A stretch of 64,000 bases of DNA from Hypomyces perniciosus (Eukaryota; Ascomycota; Sordariomycetes; Hypocreales; Hypocreaceae). The stretch lies in the NCBI GenBank assembly GCA_008477525.1, contig SPDT01000003.1, positions 434,001 through 498,000 of the forward strand. The letters run 5' to 3'. How positions within the stretch are numbered: the stretch's first letter is position 1; each line of letters starts with the position of its first letter. Positions 33,912 through 44,855 of the stretch are shown here, piece by piece. The notes under the pieces are model-generated. The model was given only the letters and a program-made list of their open reading frames with translations. It was not told the DNA's origin and searched no databases. Both the position numbers and the translations under genes were made by a program.

Positions 33912-34658
33912 TCATGCCGATGCTTTCACCATCGGCTCCCACGGCCTTGCCAGATTCCACAGATAAACCTCTCCTGTGGGTTCACTCCCCAAACTCTTGA
34001 CGACGATGTGTTGGAATAGCGGTGCAGAAGGGAGCAGGTGCGCCATTGGCGATACTGAGCTGTCAAGCCATGGAGCATCCTCATCTTCCCAATCCAGCTG
34101 CTCACAAAAGCTGTCGACTTTTGCTAGGTATGCATCCCAATCTGCAGAGTGGTCGTTCACGACGACTTGAAACCGCACGCCTTGGATATCGATAGTGATG
34201 CGCTGGACCGTACTTGGAAAGTCGCGCGAGCATGCGCTGCTCAGGATCCATGAATAGTCTGTCTGATCCCCGCTGCTCTCCCAGTCGTACCACACCTGCG
34301 TGCCCCTTTCCGAGAAGTCATTCAGAACAAGCCTTGACTCGGCATCGAAGCTCAATTCACAATGCTGCGCTGATATGCCCGGTATCGCTGGTAAGACGAT
34401 GTCGCATGTCTGGGCGTCTGTGCCGATGATGAAACTCCCCGGGCACTTTGGTGGTTCGTCGAAAGATAGTTGTATGGCTCTTTGAGGTCTGCTGGCCGGG
34501 AAGCTAAGGTTTGGCAGACGGGAGGAGAGAAACGGTGTGAAGTTGGTGGAGAGGATGGTTCGGGAGGTGTTTTCGGGGAGAGTGGTGGCTTTGTCGGCCC
34601 AGGAGTTGTGAGCGGTTGGTATGAGCCAGGCGATGACGTCTTGTGAATGGCTCGACAT
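33912..34658 (-). CDS. FHA-domain protein, short form
   Basis: ATG at 34658 (the longer frame to 34817 starts without ATG) gives 248 residues: MSSHSQDVIAWLIP. The FHA fold spans about 75-165: CPGSFIIGTDAQTCDIVLP (Gly-x-Asp variant of the GR loop), ISAQHCELSF (Ser-x-x-His phosphothreonine site) and LVLNDFSERGTQVWY. TVQRITIDIQGVRFQVVV then leads to VYLWNLARPWEPMVKASA and the stop. FHA domains bind phosphothreonine. A fungal family pairs this FHA arrangement with a C-terminal kinase domain. Here the protein stops at about the point where a kinase would begin, so it may be a stand-alone or truncated member. The gene is convergent with RPA43. Confidence 0.78.
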   Translation of the reverse strand: MSSHSQDVIAWLIPTAHNSWADKATTLPENTSRTILSTNFTPFLSSRLPNLSFPASRPQRAIQLSFDEPPKCPGSFIIGTDAQTCDIVLPAIPGISAQHCELSFDAESRLVLNDFSERGTQVWYDWESSGDQTDYSWILSSACSRDFPSTVQRITIDIQGVRFQVVVNDHSADWDAYLAKVDSFCEQLDWEDEDAPWLDSSVSPMAHLLPSAPLFQHIVVKSLGSEPTGEVYLWNLARPWEPMVKASA

Positions 34659-35768
34659 GGCGTAGGAGAGAGAGCCTTTGTAAATATTATGTAAAATAGA
34701 GAGAAAGGAAAAAAAATTGTACAGTTGCAGTCTTGAAGAAGTAGTTGGAATAATCCAAGTCAGTGAGGTTGGTTGATATAGTAAGACAAGGTTCTGAATG
34801 AAGGAGTGGATGAGCAAGGCAAAGAGGTGATTGCCGACTTAAAACGAGAGAAGTCGACAAGATTTTTGCTTGTCAAGATGTAGATAGTAGGTAGGGTATT
34901 TCTAATAACACAATGCGCTTGGGAGAGGCAGAACAGGAAAAGGGTAGTTGATAATCAGGCCTTCTGTCCTACTGGTTATATACTCTAATTACATGATTGC
35001 TTTGCCACAACAGCGGTCGCGACGCGCGCGATGCGTTTGGACTGTGTTGCGTTGCGTGGACAACGCCTATTTTACCTAGTCGAGTGGACGTCAGATGCGC
35101 GCTCGCGTCGCGAAAACACATGACCTTTTTGACGAACTACAAGTAGAAAGGAGCGGTGGGCTGTTGATTGATAGGGGAGGGGGAGGTTTCAAATGTGGCA
35201 AAAGCGTGAATGATTGTGGGAGTTTTGTAGTTGTGCGATTCACGGTCTGTGGGAGTGGCTGTGAGCCAATCGATCCTGGCGCGAAAGACACGTCCCTGAG
35301 TGAGCGCGTGGTAACATGCATGTCAGGCGTCGCGGGATGTCACGGTAGGCCTGAGAGGTATGTATGGTATGAAGAGGGTTTCATATGCGTGAAAGGGCTT
35401 GTGAATCATGGCTTTGAGTCGTCATTATCGACTGAGATGGTAACTTGTTTTAAGAGATGAACAAGATTGGAACATGTGACAACAGTACAAGCCAAGAGAG
35501 TTGTTGTGAAGGACTTGGTTGGCATTGAGGGAATGACAAATAGTAACCAGCTGTCGCTCACAAGAAGCCGGTTTCATCATTGCCATCATGATACCGTAGA
35601 GTATGGAGTATTAACTGATAGAGCATTATGAGCTGCATTGCAGTAGTGAAGCTTTCTGCCTGAATCGTCAGGCCTCCCATCGTCAGCCCGGCCTTCACCC
35701 GAACAAGTACCTCGCGGCAACTCTGCACTTCCACCACGACATCATCGAAGGCCAATTGAACCGCCAAA
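34659..35768. other. intergenic, divergent FHA / NDUFB7 promoters
   Basis: 1.1 kb. A 121-codon ORF at 35095-35460 (+) has no recognisable features and is not called. Confidence 0.35.
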
Positions 35769-36200
35769 ATGGCTTCCGACGCAGCTACAGAGACGCGGCG
35801 TGAGTGACTCTTCTCTGTATTTTGCCCTATCCGCTTTTCGACCGCTGACCCGTTCGCAGAGGCGACCCGCGAGGAGATGCGCGATGCCCGTCTCCCCATC
35901 GCCTACAGAGACAGCTGCGCCCACCTCTTGATCCCGCTCAACAAGTGCCGAAGAGAGACATGGTACGCTCCATGGAAGTGCTCAGTACGTTTTCCGCATC
36001 CCCGGCCATTTCGATAAGGCAGAAGGTTGTGAGGGGGAGGACTGGGGGAAGAACAAAGGGCGAATTTGCTGACCGTTGGATCCGGTCCTTTCCAGGACGA
36101 GCGACACAGCTACGAAAAGTGCCAGTATGTCGAGTTCAAGAAGCGAGTGGCCAAGATGAACGAACTGCGGGAGTCGAAAGAGGGTGCGAGGAGCAACTGA
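35769..36200 (+). CDS. Complex I subunit NDUFB7 / B18 (CHCH domain)
   Basis: Three small exons, 35769-35799, 35860-35984 and 36096-36200 (GTGAGT and GTACGT donors, CAG acceptors), give 86 residues that no single ORF shows. The spliced protein reads MASDAATETRQATREEMRDA, then RLPIAYRDSCAHLLIPLNKC, RRETWYAPWKCS and DERHSYEKCQYVEF. This is the twin Cx9C pattern of the NADH:ubiquinone oxidoreductase B18 subunit. The four cysteines form two disulfides in the intermembrane space. It is an accessory subunit of the complex I membrane arm. Short length and Cys spacing match the family closely. Confidence 0.92.
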
Positions 36201-36368
36201 AAGGACGGGACGATGTGTACATATTATCGTGTCAGGGAACGGGAATAGAGAAATGCGAACCCATGATTCGACGGTGCAATTTTACCTATAACGATCGGAC
36301 GACAAATCTCAAGCCCCCAAGGCATCTCGAATTGCTTGCATGAGGTCCGGACCATCGAGTACTACCCA

Positions 36369-37012
36369 TCAAGGGTCATTCAATAACTTGCTCTTCCCAT
36401 CTAGCCCAGCCCATTTTGGTTTGCCGTCTGGTATGTCCATCACTCGTCGTGGGTAGAAGAGATGACATCTAAACGTCGTCAAGTTTTCCCATTCAACCAT
36501 GGGTCATCATTCCCACTTACTGGACCTGGAAATTCCGCCGCTGCAACTCATTTTCGAAGGAGAGGAGTGTTGGAAAAAGCAATACCATATTCCTCCCCTC
36601 ATCCATAATGAGCGTTCCACAGTGAGAACAACCCACTTTACAAGGCAATTCATGTTTCGCGTCCTTTAACACAGAGTTATAAAAGCGGAGGCCTTCAATG
36701 CCATTCTCGAACGCTACGTCTGACTTTTGGAATATAGCCGCCCATTGAAATGGAGCGCCTTGGCTATGAGTCAGCTGGACAGTGAAACCCCTGTTTTGGA
36801 GACGCTATGGGAACACTGAGCCCACCGTGAATCACTTTGCAGTCATCGCAGTGACAGTACTTGGACACGAGGGGTTTCTCTCTACTCAGCCAGAACTTGA
36901 TGCGTTCGCAGTGGCATGAACCCTGGAGCTTCTGGTCAAACTGCTGATGCACTGAAGAGCATTCATCCGGTTTCCGATACGGTGGTTGAGAGCACCATGT
37001 TTCGTCTGCCAT
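36369..37012 (-). CDS. GFA-family (CENP-V/GFA) zinc protein
   Basis: Three exons: 37012-36826, 36758-36521 and 36468-36369, phases 1 and 2, total 174 residues. The spliced sequence contains GSCHCERIKF (CxC), SKYCHCDDCKVIHGAPFQWA (CxCxxC and the family's G-A-P-F/W-A loop), GCSHCGTLI (CxxC) and CHLFYPRRVMDIPDGKPKWA at the C-terminus. This is the full set of zinc cysteines of the glutathione-dependent formaldehyde-activating enzyme family, whose members mostly have unknown substrates. It is convergent with the complex I gene, with 168 bp between stops. The unspliced 83-codon reading misses two thirds of the protein. Confidence 0.9.
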
Positions 37013-37954
37013 TTTAGCCCGCCTGACAACGTATTGAGGGGTTTCAAGTAAGCTTGCAGAGGGGTGTTCCGCAGAGAATTACATGAATCTCGAAGAGGGG
37101 GATTTCATGGTAGAGATGGGTGAACAAATGACGTAATTATGGTGTTGACTGTGAAGGGAATAGAGATATTAGTGTTCCGCATGGCTCATGGAGTTCTGAC
37201 GTGTTCATGCTTTGTCCATATCTAGCTATTCTTAACTACCGAAACTGTGGTTTCAATTAGCCGACAACGCCGTCATGCTCATTTCGCAACAATTAACTGT
37301 AATTCAGTGTCTATGTGCTGATTGATCTTATACATCAACCTACTGTTCTAACAGGAGACTTGGCCGAAATACATGCTAATCTTCATCTCCAAATCCATAG
37401 ATGCTCCATCTGGTAAGTGGGGGACCATCTCACCCCCGCCTTTAGCACAGATTATTACTTTTAACGCTATTATAATTGGATGAACTACTATTACTCATAG
37501 GCCGGACCAGCCAATCTTCATACTATTTATTCTACGGAGTATTAATGCTAATGCCTTTAAAGGAATACGAGCACAATGCGCGATGAGGCGCCTTTGCGTT
37601 TCACATGGCAACTCGCATTGTCAAAGGAGGAGTATGAACGTGTCGCAGTAGAAGTGTGACTGCTATGCATTGCCAAAGTCTTACCACAACTATTCAGAAT
37701 CCATGAACTGGAGGGCGACGGTGTGTACGGACATTAGAAGTATCTCCGTCATCCACTCTTGTGGAAGCTGGGCCGCCGGTTCGGCACCGATTAGCCGGAG
37801 GTGGGATATAAAGAAGAAGACGAATATCTTCTGTGACTCTTCTAGCTCACTGATAACCGGAAGTTGATCTTCAATCACTCACAAGTTGCTCATTCATTCG
37901 TCCACTCTTTCTTTCTGTTTTCAGTATACCTCCCTTGTTCTTATATCCGGCACC
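37013..37954. other. intergenic, no gene
   Basis: AT-richer stretch with one TACGGAGTA motif (37533-37541). Confidence 0.35.
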
Positions 37955-38842
37955 ATGACTTCCGCCGCCTGCTGTGCATTAGCTCCCGTCACTGACGACT
38001 ACACTCCCAAGGGACGATATGAGACCATTGCTGGAGTCAAGACTTGTTAGACTAGCTCTCTCATGTCGGTCATTACCTGTTATCCTTGCTGACATGCAAC
38101 AAAAAAAAAAATCTAGATATTGTTGGCCCTGACAATGCCACCAAGGGCATAATCGACATCTACGACATCTTTGGCATCTGGAACCAGACCCTCCAGGGTG
38201 CCGACCGTCTCTCCGCCCACACGGGAGCTGTCGTCCTGATTCCTGACTTCTTCAATGGCGAGGGCATGGACATGAGCTTGATCCCTGTCGACACTGATGA
38301 GAAGCGTGCCAAGGTTGGCGAATTTGTGGCCACCAAGGCCAACTTTGCGACCGTCATTCCCCAGTTGCTCGAGATCCGCAAGGAGGCGGCAGAGAAGTTT
38401 CCTGCTACTGAGGGCCATTGGGGTATCTTGGGATTGTGCTTCGGTGCGAAGGTCGCAGTTTTGGTTTGCGGAGCCGACAATGAAGGTGTCGGACGGAAAT
38501 TCAATGTCAGCGGTGCTGCTCACCCGAGGTATGTTATTTCCCATATAATACAACCCCAGAGCATTCGTGAACATGTTAACCAAATGATCTTTTAGTTTCC
38601 TCGACGAGAAGGATGCCCAAGGCCTGAATGTCCCTCACGTCTGCTTGGCGTCCAAGGACGAGTCCGCTGATCTTATTGCCAAGTACAAGGACATCTTGGC
38701 TGAGCGAGGAGAGGTCGAGACCTATGGGACTATGCACCATGGCTGGATGGGCGCCAGGGCTGACTTGAAGAACGAGGCGAACGTCAAGGAGTACGAGCGA
38801 GGATACGAGCAAGTAGGGAACTTTTTCCTGAAGTACCTGTAA
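37955..38842 (+). CDS. Dienelactone hydrolase family protein
   Basis: Three exons, 37955-38045, 38117-38528 and 38596-38842, give 249 residues, the usual fungal DLH length. MTSAACCALAPVTDDYTPKG is the typical N-terminus. IDIYDIFGIWNQTLQGADRL and VVLIPDFFNGEGM follow. GLCFGAK holds the nucleophilic Cys (G-x-C-x-G), and GTMHHGWMGARAD the catalytic His; splicing restores GAAHPSFLDE. These alpha/beta hydrolases open lactones in chlorocatechol-type pathways, but most fungal paralogues are uncharacterised esterases. The first intron ends with an A-rich tract before ATCTAG. The physiological substrate is unknown. Confidence 0.93.
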
Positions 38843-39897
38843 TGGAATGAATAAATGAGTGCGTTGTCCTCTCTGGAGAGGGTGAAAGGGGTAGAGAACC
38901 GTCAGTTTGTTGAGCAACTGGCGATATTGGGATACTATTACTTCGTATATTAGAATATTTTATAGACAATGTCACTCATTTACGAAGTACATGACGAGCA
39001 TTAAGGAGGGAGGGAAATAAGCATACATACAGCCCGTGGAAAATTAAAACTTCAAAGTTAAAAATCCTATCGCACGAAGCACACCCCGCAAGGATCAAAT
39101 ATAGTAATACTAGCAAGAGATTCGTACTCGGTACCTTGAGCCAATAAAAATACTCTCTCGATGTATTACTATTATGTAGTACGGAGAGTACGGAGAGTAC
39201 GGAGTAGGCGAAGAAGGATATGACGGCAGAATTAAAGCCACGTCATTCATTATTGGTCCGACTGCCATCGCACTCGCATTCGCATCAATTAATACTCCGC
39301 AATATGCTGACTATTACCCATCGGCTCGCCCGTTTGGGGGGCCGCGTAGTCGGGCACAAAACTCCGGGACAAGGGGACAAATTTTCTGATATGGCAAACC
39401 CCATTTATATGGGCATTTATATGGGGGCTTGTATACAAGAATGCATCTTGTATCTATCATTACTTGGGTAATGTACAACCACACTTATTACGCGAAAGTC
39501 GGCCCCCCAAAAGGGCGAGCCGATGTGTACTCTTAGTACTACCTCGGCTGTGTTGGTGGATTCCCGGTTTGATCACAGATCCCTCGGACAAGGCCTGATT
39601 CTCCGCCGACTTGACAAACAAACCGTGGTGATAACATGCTGCATCATCAAAGTGTATGACAGTTTCAGAGTAGCAAATAAGCGAATGCGTGTTCCAGCTG
39701 TATCCAAGCCACGTAGTCTGCGGCGCCTTCTGTGAATGCCTCCGAGTATATAGCTAGTTGCATAGGCACCTCCGTTGTTCGCTTCTTCAGCAACGTTGAC
39801 TTGGAGTTTCGTTCTTCTGCCAAGTTTGAACATCTACTATCTACTATCTACTATCCACTATCCACTATCCTATCCCCGTGAGCAGACAGACGCCATA
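38843..39897. other. intergenic, no gene
   Basis: Contains tacggagagtacggagagtacggagta at 39180-39206 (three near-copies of the dispersed 9-bp motif) and ctactat/ccactat repeats at 39835-39870. Confidence 0.45.
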
Positions 39898-41062
39898 ATG
39901 GACTTTCAACATTTCGCCGAGCGCATATCAAAAATACGGAAGCCTTCGCCGAAGGAAGCTGGGGGTAACGCGTTTCACAACGTCAGTATCATCGTTCATC
40001 GTTCGGATCTATGTGCACTGTACATGTTCAAGAACTGACATCGATCACGCTGCCGCACACAGCTTGTCCGTTCCAACTTTACCATCAGTACATGGCTTGC
40101 TCTCGGAGCCCTTTTGCAGGGCGCCTTGGTGCTTTTCACCCGCCCGACCTACGCCTTGGCACCGACTGTCCTCTTGCTGTCCTATCGCCTCACAACAACA
40201 CTGCTTATGTCTATGGGAGTCATCCGTAACTCGATGCTGGATGATGTACTCATGGGCCGGTTTACGGTGCAATTACCGGACGAACATGGCAACGCGCCAA
40301 GCAAACCCTCAGAGCAAAAGATCGCCATTATCATGCTCGCCATCAGACCAAACCAGTACGCAACCATCCTTCTTAATCCGATCCTGTGTCGAATCTAATG
40401 GGGAATAGTCCCATGGGTATTTTTAGCCCTGGATATAAAGAGCTCAGCGGCTGGTTCAATGATATGATTGAAAACCTGGAAAAGGATAAAGAGAGCGGAT
40501 GTGAGTACTCCATCTAGACCCCCGAAAAGTCTTGGATAATCATCCCCAGCGGGCATATATTAACTGTTGTGATCTGTAGACCTTGGATCTAATGCTTGGT
40601 TGTCTTTCCGAGATCGTCGCACCGGTCTCCAAAACATGAGCTGTCTCTATTTCCGTTCCGCCGAGGACATCCACCGATTTGCACACGGTCCGCTGCATCG
40701 CGAGGCATGGAACTGGTGGAATACCATGATTAAAAAATACCCGCATATGTGCATCATGCACGAGCTGTACGAGGCGCCAAGCAACCGCTGGGAGAACGTC
40801 TTTGTCAACTATCACATGAGTGCAGTTGGTATGTTGCGACTGCTATTGCTCCACACACGTCAAGAGATTATAGCTAACAGTTTTGTGTGATTCAGCCGGC
40901 ATCAATGCCCCGATCATCCAGGATGGGCAGGAATTCAACCCAATTTTTAACGCCGATCGCGGTCTTCTTAAGACTCATAAGACTCGATTAGGAAAACAGG
41001 AGAATGGCTCGCATGGCGAGAAGCAGCGCGGTTATATAGGCCAAGGCCATGATTTGGCGTAG
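39898..41062 (+). CDS. DUF4188 family protein (monooxygenase-like)
   Basis: Five exons: 39898-39981, 40063-40355, 40409-40500, 40580-40828 and 40896-41062. All junctions are GT-AG and in phase, giving 294 residues. The spliced protein starts MDFQHFAERISKIRKPSPKE and has a hydrophobic region (about 38-75, likely membrane-associated). It continues through KIAIIMLAIRPNHPMGIFSP, GYKELSGWFNDMIENLEKDK, MSCLYFRSAEDIHRFAHGPL, HREAWNWWNTMIKKYPHMCI and MHELYEAPSNRWENVFVNY. This matches my recollection of the DUF4188 family, often labelled monooxygenase, with a ferredoxin-like fold and a conserved H-x-H-E region. No reaction is proven. Adjacent genes are a DLH and a DUF6454-like protein, all on the plus strand. 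Confidence 0.78.
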
Positions 41063-41992
41063 ATGGAGGGCCAAGGCGCTTTGGCAACATATTAATGCAT
41101 GGGAGGTTTACTCTCACAGGGGGGTTGTGTAAGAGATTATGCTGTTGATATGGTTAACTGCTTCATGTAAAAGATTGTTTAAATTTTAGAAGTATATACA
41201 CATTGCATTGAATTTCCGTTTCTCAACACTCTTGTACTCTGTCGGAATTTAATGGAATAGGTGATGAACTCATAGCGTCAAGACAATGTTTGTTTCGGCA
41301 CCGTTGTCAACGTCCCTCTCAAAAATTCCAGAATCAGACTTTGGAAATCATTCCGCAGTTTCAAACTGGACAATACTGCTCAGGTTTCGGGTAGTAATCA
41401 GGGCCATAGAACCATGTCGGAACCACAGTAACAGTAGCAGCTAAGAATGGCGTCTGGGTGGCCCACGTCCTGGCTGGCACAGCGGAACCGGCACTCGCGA
41501 CTCTCTATCATAACGGGCAGCTGCGGCCTCTTAAGGATGTTGCTATTGAATTCCTACTCGCGCCGTTTGCCTGCAATCTTTGCGCGCTGCATCTTCATTC
41601 TGTCCGGTGTGAAGCGGGTGCAGGTCGTTGTCATGCCAGGCACCTTCGAGCAGGAGCGCCAAGAAATAACTGGTACACAATACAAGGCTGACTACGTGCC
41701 ACGACTCGGGACCAAAATCAGGAGCCAGTGTTCTAAAAAGCGCGCATAATAGTGTGGCGATATTACGGTACATCAACGGACGTACGGAGACGTGTGGGGC
41801 CGGGTTTTGCGGAGGTCCGGGCCCCCAGATTCGGAGTCACGGAGCATTGAACCCGGCAACCTCGGAAGCGAAATATATCACTGCCACGTGACGGCCGTGG
41901 AACAGACCATAGGCATCACTCTGAGCCCCGCTATCCGTAGTCGTCTCTCCTCTCCGTGACAACACCCAACAGTCCCTTTGTCGTCCTGGGAC
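41063..41992. other. intergenic with possible gene remnant
   Basis: 930 bp. A minus-strand open exon-like segment 41504-41361 follows a TATGATAG acceptor and reads TWATQTPFLAATVTVVPTWF, then YGPDYYPKPEQYCPV and a stop. No upstream exons could be joined with confidence. The plus strand at 41458-41691 is also open. Unresolved. Confidence 0.3.
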
Positions 41993-43225
41993 ATGGCCTC
42001 CGACAGCCATTCATCCGTGGGTCGAAATGGTGATGGTGACGATGGTCAGGGTGTCACAAAATGGGCTGCCTACAGCTCGTCAAGGCGGGGTCGACTTCTT
42101 CTCCTGTTAACTACTTCACTGGTTACTATTGTTGCCTTGGCCATCCTTTCGCCTTTTACGAACGTGCGTCTCAGATTTGGGCTTGGATCAGATATGAAGC
42201 CTTCAAACGGCTTCGTTGCGTGTGGGCCATTAGTCGGTGCGCTCAACGTCACCTACTATCGAAATGTATCCCTGGCACCATCTCCGCTCCCGCTATCCCA
42301 TGCGGCATCCGACGGTGAGGCCATCATTAAGTTGTTTCAAAACCTCGGCCGCTCAACCATCTGGAAGAGCATAGCTAATATCAGTTTTGAGGGTGATGCG
42401 TTTGAGCCAGAAGGCATTGTGCGCCTTGGTGAGGATCGCTATGTGGTCAGCTGCGGAGAATACACCGAGAGCACCGAAAAGTACCCTCATATCATTAACG
42501 GCACGGACAGGAGTGCAGGCCAAGGTTTTGCGCACTTGATGGTATACAACGGCAAAGGGGAATGTATTGCGGATGCGACTATTACCAAACAAGGCTCCGA
42601 GGAATATCACAATGGGGGAATCGACTTTGATGGCGAGTTCATCTGGGGCACTGTCGCTCAATATCGTCCTAACACGACGGCTTATGTCTACAAGGCCAGC
42701 CCGATGACCATGGAATCGCAGGTTGTTCTGCGCTATGCCGACCATCTCGGCGGCATTGTGCATAATACAAGAGACAACTCCATTACCGGCCTCAACTGGG
42801 GTTCCCGCAATGCCTCCACATGGAATCTCAACCGCATTAAGGCAGGATGCAACGAGTCTCCAAAGCCGAGGACAGTGACACGCAATCCGAGCTACTTTGT
42901 CGACTATCAGGACTGCAAGTGGCTGGGGCATAGCAAGTTCTACGGCGGTAAAAGCGTCATGCTGTGCTCTGGCGTCGCATCTATGGGCAGCTACAATCTC
43001 GGGGGTGTTGCGCTCGTTGACGTTGCGACCATAACGCCTCTGGCAGAGGTGCCGATTGCACTGGAGAGTGCGCTTGGTGTGCGGCTCACGCAGAATCCTG
43101 TCGACGTGAGTATCAAGGAAGGCAAGTTGAGGTTCTATTGGATGCCAGACCAGCATAACAGTACGTTGTATATATATGAAGCCCAGCCAGGCAGTCCATT
43201 TCAATACGGCGGTGGTTCTGGATGA
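41993..43225 (+). CDS. DUF6454-like single-pass membrane protein
   Basis: The first ATG is 41993, giving 410 residues (a TTG lies 15 bp upstream). Residues about 30-55 (RRGRLLLLLTTSLVTIVALAILSPF) form one N-terminal membrane anchor. The rest is probably lumenal or extracellular, with several N-x-S/T sites. ANISFEGDAFEPEGIVRLGE, YPHIINGTDRSAGQGFAHLM, EEYHNGGIDFDGEFIWGTVA and DHLGGIVHNTRDNSITGLNW look like blades of a beta-propeller. This matches the DUF6454 pattern as I recall it, seen in fungi and bacteria with no assigned activity. Single exon. A 302-codon ORF on the opposite strand (42353-43261) is a shadow. Confidence 0.78.
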   Translation: MASDSHSSVGRNGDGDDGQGVTKWAAYSSSRRGRLLLLLTTSLVTIVALAILSPFTNVRLRFGLGSDMKPSNGFVACGPLVGALNVTYYRNVSLAPSPLPLSHAASDGEAIIKLFQNLGRSTIWKSIANISFEGDAFEPEGIVRLGEDRYVVSCGEYTESTEKYPHIINGTDRSAGQGFAHLMVYNGKGECIADATITKQGSEEYHNGGIDFDGEFIWGTVAQYRPNTTAYVYKASPMTMESQVVLRYADHLGGIVHNTRDNSITGLNWGSRNASTWNLNRIKAGCNESPKPRTVTRNPSYFVDYQDCKWLGHSKFYGGKSVMLCSGVASMGSYNLGGVALVDVATITPLAEVPIALESALGVRLTQNPVDVSIKEGKLRFYWMPDQHNSTLYIYEAQPGSPFQYGGGSG

Positions 43226-43844
43226 TGACGGGATAGGGAATTGGCGATATTTCCAGTCCAAAATCGGGTTATATTACTGAGAATCGGCTGTCTTGGAAGC
43301 TGATGCTGGTGCTTTGAACTCTGCGAATGGACACCAATTCCCATCCAACCTTGCAATGTAACGTATGTAGATTGTCCGTTTTTTATAATATGTTTTCGTG
43401 ATTTGCCCACTTAACATTACGCCTCGTGTCGTTGGCCAAGACGGCCATTACGATTTTGCTCAGGCAGACGATATTTGATTGAGCCAATGGCCACTCCTCA
43501 TTTCCAAAACGTCTTACGTGGCGATGCCTTTTGTCCGAAAATGCAGATTGTTTTCACTGCTGCCTTGGAGACATAATAGGCATCGCGTTTGTTGTGGCCA
43601 TCATGAGCCAACCAGGCAGCCTGTTTGCTCCAAAATAAAACACCATCTCAGCTGCCTAGCTGGGGTATTGGACGCCCTCGACGCCCCATCCTTAGCGACC
43701 CAGGCCAGCCTCCTGTTTTATTTTAATCCAATAATGGACTCTTTGAGGACTTTATTAATTAACTCCTCAGATCAGCTTTGAGCACACAATACGGAGTACT
43801 ACTGGGTGTTTTCCTAGTGGTAGGCTTATCCGGCAACCACCAAC
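43226..43844. other. intergenic, no gene
   Basis: One TACGGAGTA motif at 43790-43798, about 45 bp before the next ATG. Confidence 0.35.
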
Positions 43845-44855
43845 ATGGAGCTATCACCAGAAGCAGAAGATATGGGAACCACCTCAAAGGAATGGTCATT
43901 CGACTTCACAAGTCTTCCATCTGAGATCCGCGATCTCATCTGGGAAGCCACTCTCCCATCAGCTCGCATCTTTCACGTCAGTGGCACCACCGACGTGGGC
44001 CGCACGGCTGGACCAGACGAACTCCCCGAGAAGTTCTTCAAGTTCTACATTAAATATTCTCCTCCCATCACCACGCGCATATGCAGAGAATCCCGCGCTG
44101 TCGCCCTCCGCCATGGCGGCTTCTTCCTCTCACCTCACCCCCTCCGCCCAGGGCCATGGTTCAGCCCGCGGCGCGACATTCTCTACTTTGATCGCAACCA
44201 GAGGCATACGCTCCGGCCCAGGCGTGGCAAGCCAGCCATCTTCGTTCGGGGCTGGGATCGAGTATTAAACGTGGGACTTGAGTGGCGAGCCTGGTTCCGC
44301 GACGTGCCTCGACCAGTGCCGGGACTGGATATGCGACTTCACTGGAGAAGTGTCATTCATGCGCTGTATCTCTACATGCCGAACTTGAAGGGCATTCACT
44401 ATATCCTCCCCAGAGTGCGTCACAAAGGCGGCGTGGCATTGGGAAGAGAGCCGTACGGTGCGGCCAGGTACCCACCAGATCTGTTGACTCTTCCAGAAGC
44501 CACGGGAATCCCATGGGAGAAAGCAAGAGGCCTCAGGGTCTCAAATCCTGGTGCAGGTCCATTTTCTGCAACCCAAGGAGGAGCGGCGAGTGCAAGTAGT
44601 ATTCCAGCCTACCTCACGACCTGGAAGCAGATTCGGGAGGATATTAAACGGTCTCTGGAATCTGATGACGATGGTGAGGATCAGGAAATAGAGTTAGACT
44701 GGACTATCGAGGAGGAGAATGTTGAATCCGAGCAGGTGAATGCATCAGGCTGGCTCCCAAGAGATGTACGCCCAGAGGTTATAGGATGGTGGTTGTTGAG
44801 ATGTGGTGTACCTGAAGAGCATGGGGACCCCAATGCCATAGCCTTTTTGATATGA
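43845..44855 (+). CDS. 2EXR-domain protein
   Basis: Intact 336-codon ORF. The N-terminal WSFDFTSLPSEIRDLIWEAT is the signature of the fungal 2EXR domain. PPITTRICRESRAVALRHGG and FSPRRDILYFDRNQRHTLRP follow in the order typical of this family, which is greatly expanded in filamentous ascomycetes. The C-terminal third is acidic (ESDDDGEDQEIELDWTIEEE). Function is not known for most members; some sit near heterokaryon-incompatibility loci. Single exon. No enzymatic motif seen. Confidence 0.87.
   Translation: MELSPEAEDMGTTSKEWSFDFTSLPSEIRDLIWEATLPSARIFHVSGTTDVGRTAGPDELPEKFFKFYIKYSPPITTRICRESRAVALRHGGFFLSPHPLRPGPWFSPRRDILYFDRNQRHTLRPRRGKPAIFVRGWDRVLNVGLEWRAWFRDVPRPVPGLDMRLHWRSVIHALYLYMPNLKGIHYILPRVRHKGGVALGREPYGAARYPPDLLTLPEATGIPWEKARGLRVSNPGAGPFSATQGGAASASSIPAYLTTWKQIREDIKRSLESDDDGEDQEIELDWTIEEENVESEQVNASGWLPRDVRPEVIGWWLLRCGVPEEHGDPNAIAFLI

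Noticed and set aside
35095..35460. 121-codon ORF between the FHA and complex I genes
   Set aside because: No family features and atypical composition; it sits in a divergent promoter region.
42353..43261. 302-codon ORF on the minus strand
   Set aside because: It lies wholly opposite the DUF6454-like gene and has no recognisable protein features; a shadow of third-position bias.
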